A stretch of 64,000 nt of DNA, taken from assembly GCF_047675955.1 (NCBI RefSeq), contig NW_027328114.1, positions 310,001-374,000 of the forward strand, given 5' to 3'. Under the pieces are notes generated by a model that worked only from the letters and a program-made list of their open reading frames with translations, was not told where the DNA came from and ran no database searches. Positions 57,665 to 64,000 of the stretch are shown here, piece by piece. The number at the start of each line of letters is the position of its first letter. The first letter of the stretch is position 1. Position numbers and translations under genes: made by a program. This stretch comes from Chlorocebus sabaeus. Taxonomy: Eukaryota > Chordata > Mammalia > Primates > Cercopithecidae.

Positions 57665-60600
57665 TTGTGTTCTGTTAATTCATCTCCAAGAATTACAGCT
57701 TTCCCCTCAAGAAGCCTTCCGCTAAGACTGTTTTTGAGGAATTTCCAAAGTGATATGTGGAAGCCCATAGAGGGCTATGGTGAAAATGGAAATATCCTAA
57801 GATACTTACCGAAGAGAAGCTGTCTGAAAAACTGCTTTGTGTTCTGTTAGTTCATCTCACAGAGCTATAGCTTTTCCCTCAATAAGCCATTCATTAAGAC
57901 GGTTTTGTGAAATTTGGAAAGTGATATTTGGAAACCCATAGAGGACTATGGTGAAAAAGGAAATATCTTCCGTTAAAAACTGGAAAGAAGCATTCTGAGA
58001 AAATGCCGTGTCTTCTGTTAATACGTCTCACTGAGTTACAGCTTTCCTCCCAAGAAGACTTTCGCTAAGACTGTTCTTGTGGGATTTGCATTGTGATATT
58101 TGGAAGCCCATAGAGGACTATGGTGAGAAAGGAAATATCCTCCGTTAAAAACTGGAAAGAAGATTTCTGAGAAAATGCTTTGTGTTCTGTTAATTCATCT
58201 CAGAGAGTTAGAGCTTTCCCCTCAAGAAGCCTTTCGCTAAGACTGTTCTTGTGGAATTTGCAAAGTGATATTTGGAAGCCCAAAAGGGCTATGGTGAAAA
58301 AGGAAATATCCTCAGTTAAAAACTGGAAAGAAGCTTTCTGAGAAACTGCTTTGTGTTCAGTTAGTTCCTCTCACAGAGTTACAGCTTTCCCCTCAAGAAG
58401 ACTTTCGCTAAGACTGTTCATGTGGAATTTTCAAAGTGATAATTGGAATCCCATAGAGGGCTATGGTGAAAAAGGAAATATCCTAAGGTAAAAACTGAAA
58501 AGTAGGTTTCTGAGAAAATGTTTTGTGTTCTGTTAATTCATCTTACAGAGTTACAGATTTACCCTCAAGGAGGCTTTCGCTAAGACTGTTCTTGTGGGAT
58601 TTGCAAAGTGATATTTGGACGTCCCTAGAGGGCTATGGTGAAAAAGGAAATATCTTTCGTTAAAAACTGGAAAGAAGGTATCTGAGAAACTGCTTTGTGT
58701 TCTGTTAATTCATCTCACAGAGTTAGAGTTTTCCCCTCCAGAAGTCTTTCGCTTCCACTGTTCTTGTGGAATTTGCATAGTGATATTTGGAATCCCATAG
58801 AGGGCTATGGTGAAAAAGGAAAATAACTTCAGTTAAAAAATGAAAAGAAGCTGTCCGAGAAACTGCTTTGTGCTCTGTTAATTCATCTCAAAGAGTTACA
58901 GCTTTCCCCTCAAGAAGCCTTCCGCTAAGACTGTTTTTGAGGAATTTCCAAAGTGATATGTGGAAGCCCATAGAGGGCTATGGTGAAAATGGAAATATCG
59001 TAAGATACTTACCGAAAAGAAGCTGTCTGAAAAACTGCTTTGCGTTCTGTTAGTTCATCTCACAGAGCTACAGCTTTTCCCTCAAGAAGCCGTTCACTAA
59101 GACTGTTTTGTGAAATTTGCAAAGTGATATTTGGAAGCCCATAGAGGGCTAAGGTGAAAAAGGAAATATCTTCCGTTAAAAACTTGAAAGAACCATTCTG
59201 AGAAAATGCGGTGTGTTCTGTTAGTACATATCACCGAGCTTCAGCTTTCCCCTCAGGAAGCCGTTCACTAAGACTGTTCTTGTGGAATTGCAAAGTGATA
59301 TTTGGAGGCACATAGAGGGCAATGGTGAAAAAGGAAACATCCTAAGATAAAAACTGAAAAGAAGCTTTCTGAGAAACTGCTTTGTGTTCTGTTAATTCAA
59401 CTCACAGTTACTCTTTTACCTCAGGAAGCCTTTCGCTAAGGCTGTTGTTGTGGAATTTACAAAGTGATATTTTGAAGCCCATAGAGGGCTATGTTGAAAA
59501 AGGAAATACCTTCAGTTAAAAACTGAAAAGAAGCTTTCTGAGAAACTGCTTTGTGTTCTGTTAATTCAACTCACAGTTACTCTTTTACCTCAGGAAGCCT
59601 TTCGCTAAGGCTGTTGTTGTGGAATTTACAAAGTGATATTTTGAAGCCCATAGAGGGCTATGTTGGAAAAGGAAATACCTTCAGTTAAAAACTGAAAAGA
59701 AGCTTTCTGAGAAACTGCTTTGTGTTCTGTTAATTCATCTCAAAGAGTTACTGCTTTTGCCTCAAGAATCCTTCCGCTAAGACTGTTTTTGTGGCATTTC
59801 CAAAGTGACATTTCGATACCCATAGTAGGCTATGGTGAAAATGGAAATATCCTAAGATAAAAACCGAAAAGAAGCTGTATGGAAAGCTGCTTTGTGTTTT
59901 GTTAGTTCACTCACAGAGTTACAGCTTTCCCCTCAAGAAGCCGTTCATTAAGACTGTTTTGTGAAATTTGCAAAGTGATATTTGGAAGCCCATAGAGGGC
60001 TAAGGTGAAAAAGGAAATATCTTCCGTTAAAAACTGGAAAGAACCATTCTGAGAAAATGCGGTGTGTTCTGTTAGTACATATCACCGAGGTACAGCTTTC
60101 CTCTCAAGAAGCCTTTCGCTAAGACTGTTCTTGTGGGATTTCCAAAGTGATATTTGGAAGCCCATAGAGGGCTATAGTGAAAAAGGAAATATCTTCAGTT
60201 AAATACTGGAAAGAAGCTTTCTGAGAGACTGCTTTGTGTTCTGTTAATTCATCTCACAGAGTTACAGCTTCCCCCCTCAAGAAGCCTTTCGCTAAGACTG
60301 TTCTTGTGGAATTTGCAAAGTCATATTTGGAAGCCCATAGAGGACTATGGTGAAAAAGGAACTAACTTCCATTAAAAACTGGAAAGAAGATTTGTGAGAA
60401 ACTGCTTTGTGTTCTGTTAATTCAACTCACAGAGTTACAGATTTCCCCTTCAGAAGCCTTTCGCTAAGACTGTTCTTCTGGAATTTGCAAAGTCATATTT
60501 GGAAGCCCATGGAGGGCTATGGTGAAAAGGGAAATAACTTCCGTTAAAAACTGGAAAGAAGCTTTCTGAGAAACTGCCGTGTGTTCTGTTAATACATCTC

Positions 60601-62128
60601 ACCGAGTTACAGCTTTCCCCTCAAGAAGCCTTTCTATAAGACTGTTCTTGTGGAATTTGCAAAGTGATACTTGGAAGCCCATAGAGGGCTATTTTGAAAA
60701 TGGAAATATCCTAAGATAAAAACCGAAAAGAAGCTGTCTGAGAAACTGCTTTGTGTTGTGTTAGTTCATCTCACAGTGTTACAGCTTTCCCCTCAAGAAG
60801 CCCTTCACTAAGACTGTTCTTGTGAAATTTGCAAACTGATATTTGTAATCCCATAGAGGACTTTGGTGAAAAAGGAAATATCTTTCGTTAAAAACTGGAA
60901 AGAAGATTTCTGAGAAACTGCTTTGTGTTCTGTTAATTCATCTCAGAGAGTTACAGATTTCCCCTCAAGAGGCCGTTCACTAAGACTGTTCTTGTGGAAT
61001 TTGCAAAGTGATATTTTGAAGCCCATAGTGGACTATGGTGAAAAAGGAAATATCTTCCGCTAAAAACTGGAAAGAACCTTTCTGAGAAACTGCTTTGTGT
61101 TCCGTTAATTAATCTCACAGAGTTACAGCTTTCCTATCATGAAGCCGATCACTAAGGCTGTTCTTTTGGAATATGCAAAGTGATATTTGGAAGCCCATAG
61201 AGGGCTACGGTGAAAAAGGAAATATCCTAAGACAAAAACTGAAAAGAAGCTTTCTGAGAAACTGCTTTGTGTTCTGTTAATTCGTCACCAGAGTTACAGC
61301 TTTCCCCTCAAAAAGCCTTTCGCTAAGACTGTTCTTGTGGAATTTGCAAAGTGAAATTTGGAAGCCCATTGAGGGCTATGATGAAAAAGGACATTTCTTC
61401 CATTAAAAACCGAAAAGAAGATTTCTGAGAAACTGCTTCGTGTTTTGTTAGTTCATCTCACAGAATTACAGCTTTGCTCCCAGAAGACTTTCGCTAAGAC
61501 TGTTCTTGTGGAATTTGCAAAGTGATCTTAGAAGCCCGTAGAGGGCTATGGTGAAAAAGGAAATAACTTACGTTAAAAATTGGAAAGAAACTTTCTGAGA
61601 AACTGATGTGTGTTCTGTTGAAACATCTCACCGTGTTACAGCTTTCACCTCAAGAAGCCTTTCGCTAAGACTGTTCTTGTGGAATTTTCTAAGTGATATT
61701 TGGAAGCCCATAGAGGCCTATGGGAAAAAGAAAATATCTTCGGTTGAAAACTGGAAAGAAGCTTTCTGAGAAACAGCTCTGTGTTCTGTTAATTCATTTC
61801 AGAGAGTTACAGCTTTCCGCTCCAGAAGTCTTTCGCTAAGACTGCTCTTTTGGAATTTGCAAAGTGATATTTGGAAGCCCTTAGAGGGCTATGGTGAAAA
61901 AGGAAATATCTTCCGTTAAAAACTGGAAAGAAGCATTCTGAGATACTGCCGTGTGTTCTGTTAATACATCTAACCGAGTTACAGCTTTCCCCTCTAGAAG
62001 CCTTTCGCTAAGACTGTTCTTGTGGCATTTGCAATGTGATATTTGGAAGCCCTTAGAGGGCTATGGTGAAAAAGGAAATATCTTCAGTTAAAAACTGGAA
62101 AGAAGCTTTCTGAGAAACTGCTTTGTGT
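57665..62128 (+). repeat. higher-order repeat unit 5, altered, about 26 monomers
   Basis: Regular order to about 60360, except for an extra 169-bp monomer (59401 repeated at 59570, with one base changed in the part compared). From about 60390 it follows the longer path (gatttgtgag, cctttctataag, gatcttagaagcccgtag) as far as about 62640 and then rejoins the regular order. The marker spacing from 58868 to 63327 is 4459 bp, against the regular 4287. The unit end is set by phase and is approximate. Confidence 0.87.
59395..59736 (+). repeat. tandem duplication of a 169-bp monomer
   Basis: The short monomer with actcacagttactc (three bases shorter than usual) occurs twice in a row here but only once in every other unit. 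The copies differ at one place that I saw (tgttgaaaaagg against tgttggaaaagg). It is a recent local gain by slippage or unequal exchange. Confidence 0.88.
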
Positions 62129-64000
62129 TCTGTTAATTCATCTCACAGAGTTACAGGTTTCCCCTCCAGAAGCCTTTCCCGAAGACTGTTCTTGTGGAAT
62201 TTGCAAAGTGATATTTGGAAGCCCATAGAGGGCTATGGTGAAAAAGGACATATCTTCCATTAAAAACTGGAAAGAAATTTTCTGAGAAACTGCTTTGTTT
62301 TCTGTTAATTCATCTCACAGAGTTACAGCTTTCTTCTCAAGAAGCCTTTCGGTAAGACTGTTCTTGTGGAATTTGCAAAGTGATATTTGCAAGCCCATAG
62401 AGGGCTATGGTGAAAAAGGACATATCTTCCGGTAAAAACTGGAAAGAAGATTTCTGATAAACTGCTTTGTGTTCTGTTAATTCATCTCAGAGAGTTACAG
62501 ATTTCCCCTCAAGAGGCCGTTCACTAAGACTGTTCTTCTGAAATTTGGAAAGTGATATTTAGAATCCCATAGAGGGCTATGGTGAAAAAGGAATTATTTT
62601 CCGATAAAAACTGGAAAGAAGCTTTCTGAGACACTGCTTTGTGTTCTGTTAATTCATCTCACAGAGTTACAGGTTTCCCCTCCAGAAGCCTTTCCCGAAG
62701 ACTGTTCTTGTGGAATTTGCAAAGTGATATTTGGAAGCCCATAGAGGGCTATGGTGAAAAAGGAAATATCCTCAGTTAAAAACTGGAAAGAAGCTTTCTG
62801 AGAAACTGCTTTGTGTTCAGATAGTTCCTCTCACAGAGTTACAGCTTTCCCCTCAAGAAGACTTTCGCTAAGACTGTTCATGTGGAATTTTCAAAGTGAT
62901 AATTGGAATTCCATAGAGGGCTATGGTGAAAAAGGAAATATCCTTAGGTAAAAACTGAAAAGTAGGTTTCTGAGAAAATGTTTTGTGTTCTGTTAATTCA
63001 TCTTACAGAGTTACAGCTTTACCCTCAAGAAGGCTTTCGCTAAGACTGTTCTTGTGGGATTTGCAAAGTGATATTTGGACTTCCCTAGAGGGCTATGGTG
63101 AAAAAGGAAATATCTTTCGTTAAAAACTGGAAAGAAGATATCTGAGAAACTGCTTTGTGTTCTGTTAATTCATCTCACAGAGTTACAGTTTTCCCCTCCA
63201 GAAGTCTTTCGCTTCCACTCTTCTTGTGGAATTTGCATAGTGATATTTGGAATCCCATAGAGGGCTATGGTGAAAATGGAAATAACTTCAGTTAAAAAAT
63301 GAAAAGAAGCTGTCCGAGAAACTGCTTTGTGTTCTGTTAATTCATCTCAAAGAGTTACAGCTTTCCCCTCAAGAAGCCTTCCGCTAAGACTGTTTTTGAG
63401 GAATTTCCAAAGTGATATGTGGAAGCCCATAGAGGGCTATGGTGAAAATGGAAATATCGTAAAATACTTACCGAAAAGAAGCTGTCTGAAAAACTGCTTT
63501 GTGTTCTGTTAGTTCATCTCACAGAGCTACAGCTTTTCCCTCAAGAAGCCGTTCACTAAGACTGTTTTGTGAAATTTGCAAAGTGATATTTGGAAGCCCA
63601 TAGAGGGCTAAGGTGAAAAAGGAAATATCTTCCATTAAAAACTGGAAAGAACCATTCTGAGAAAATGCGGTGTGTTCTGTTAGTACATATCACCGAGCTT
63701 CAGCTTTCCCCTCAGGAAGCCGTTCACTAAGACTGTTCTTGTGGAATTGCAAAGTGATATTTGGAGGCACATAGAGGGCAATGGTGAAAAAGGAAACATC
63801 CTAAGATAAAAACTGAAAAGAAGCTTTCTGAGAAACTGCTTTGTGTTCTGTTAATTCAACTCACAGTTACTCTTTTACCTCAGGAAGCCTTTCGCTAAGG
63901 CTGTTGTTGTGGAATTTACAAAGTGATATTTTGAAGCCCATAGAGGGCTATGGTGAAAAAGGAAATACGTTCAGTTAAAAACTGAAAAGAAGCTTTCTGA
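62129..64000 (+). repeat. higher-order repeat unit 6, partial, cut by the window end
   Basis: Follows the longer path to about 62720, then regular monomer order: tcctcagttaaaaactgg near 62770, the marker at 63327, ggaggcacatagagg near 63765. It continues past the window end. Confidence 0.9.

Noticed and set aside
30414..63512. Recurring 61-codon (plus strand) and 86-codon (minus strand) open frames at 4287-bp spacing, apparently conserved
   Set aside because: They lie in the same monomer phase of tandem satellite and are conserved only because the DNA repeat is. The minus-strand frame overlaps the plus-strand one. No signals or coding bias support them.
1..64000. Regular direct repeats as a CRISPR array or other prokaryotic system
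   Set aside because: The 171-172-bp unit has no spacer structure and matches primate alpha satellite; L1 and LTR insertions show a primate nuclear genome.
1..64000. Human origin with an ape-type alpha satellite
   Set aside because: The monomer middle and the L1 3' UTR variants look like Old World monkey types as I recall them. Old monomeric layers in ape genomes could still look similar, so this is rejected only as the less likely option.

Overview
This window is primate pericentromeric or centromeric DNA. About 90% of it is one tandem repeat, alpha satellite with a monomer of about 171-172 bp, in head-to-tail copies on one strand. The satellite is broken only by three 5'-truncated L1 retrotransposons and a 1.9-kb patch of ordinary interspersed sequence. 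I see no functional protein gene, tRNA, rRNA or CRISPR array. The monomers are close to the 172-bp alpha satellite of African green monkey as I remember it, and the L1 3' ends carry variants that look like Old World monkey L1. My best guess is a cercopithecid monkey; this is inference from memory, not from a search.

Layout. (1) 1-2492 and 4866 to about 6250: satellite of the same family as the right-hand array, split at 2493-4865 by an L1 with a perfect 13-bp target-site duplication. (2) About 6250-27225: older, more diverse satellite. It holds three copies of a multi-monomer module, six copies of a strongly divergent monomer class, an identical 172-bp monomer duplication, and a 0.25-kb L1 tail with a perfect 16-bp target-site duplication. 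(3) 27233-30026: an L1 3' end followed by non-satellite DNA (an older L1 3' end, AT-rich unassigned sequence and a solo LTR on the minus strand), ending in a polyadenylation signal and A-tract. It looks like an L1 insertion with a 3' transduction, but the satellite on its two sides does not match as a simple insertion would require. (4) 30027 to about 40688: rearranged mosaic of the right-hand repeat. (5) 40689-64000: a higher-order repeat with a 4287-bp period (25 monomers), in three regular copies, one 24-monomer copy, one altered copy of about 26 monomers and a partial sixth.

Nothing here acts as a pathway. The biology is structural: array expansion by unequal exchange, block duplication, and retrotransposon insertion into some copies of a block but not their paralogs, which gives relative dates. 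All repeat counts and pairings were made by eye from shared rare variants and by subtracting coordinates; no alignment was run.
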